Shown here piece by piece: positions 63,919 through 64,000 of a stretch of DNA of 64,000 nucleotides (positions are counted from its first letter, which is position 1; each line of letters begins with the position of its first letter). The notes below the pieces were generated by a model that was given only the letters and a program-made list of their open reading frames with translations, did no database searches and was not told where the DNA came from. A program made the position numbers and the translations under genes. The stretch is from positions 4,898,001-4,962,000 of the forward strand of contig NC_063273.1 in NCBI RefSeq assembly GCF_910591885.1, read 5' to 3'. The DNA comes from Bombus terrestris. Lineage: Eukaryota > Arthropoda > Insecta > Hymenoptera > Apidae.

Positions 63919-64000
63919 TATCCTACTACCTGGAATTTTTCATAAGCGTCACGCTTCTTTCCCTGCAAATTGCGTAATTTGATTAGCCTTGCGTCGCTGT

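Larger units (their letters stand above)
62783..64000 (-). other. presumed intron upstream of the Side-like exon
   Basis: Sequence 5' of the exon on the minus strand. I see no signal-peptide exon in it. The minus-strand frame 62810-63328 starts with a Lys/Arg-rich stretch and is not secretory. A (TC)n tract and a (GC)7 run lie within it. A match to a tRNA B box near 63250 is rejected below. Confidence 0.45.

Overview
The window reads as a stretch of insect nuclear DNA, most likely hymenopteran (bee- or ant-like). It has balanced base composition, very frequent CpG, many short GA/CT, CA/TA and trinucleotide tracts, and almost no long uninterrupted coding sequence. It holds no bacterial-type operon, tRNA, rRNA or CRISPR array. 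Nearly all ATG-to-stop frames are compositionally random. They carry no domain or splice architecture I can recognise.

The one protein-coding segment I am confident of is a 130-base internal exon on the minus strand at 62651-62780. It encodes the first half of an N-terminal immunoglobulin domain of the Sidestep (Side) family, the neuronal cell-surface partners of the Beat proteins. It has a good 3' splice site, a consensus GTGAGT 5' splice site, the canonical Ig cysteine and the C-strand tryptophan. I found neither the signal-peptide exon (expected above 62780) nor the exon completing the Ig domain (expected below 62651). Much or all of positions 1-62650 may therefore be one very long intron of this gene, or intron plus unrelated DNA. 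That is inference.

Recognisable non-gene structure: a 453-bp mariner-type non-autonomous element with matching terminal inverted repeats and TA target duplication (57599-58051); a probable solo LTR or LTR-like repeat (60754-61191); an old decayed tandem array of about 86-bp units with a recurring ACGTAAGT motif (52913-53435); an AT-rich, CpG-poor island (5390-5720); a possible second decayed LTR-type fragment (6730-6990); several G-quadruplex-type runs, hairpins, short tandem duplications and microsatellites.

Three weak leads for transcribed sequence on the plus strand are listed at low confidence: a possible 5' exon ending in GTAAGT (32030-32123), a short frame with a signal-peptide-like N terminus (26970-27131), and a promoter-like cluster around a TATCGATA box (17304-17442). 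The remaining stretches are entered as blocks in which I see nothing specific.
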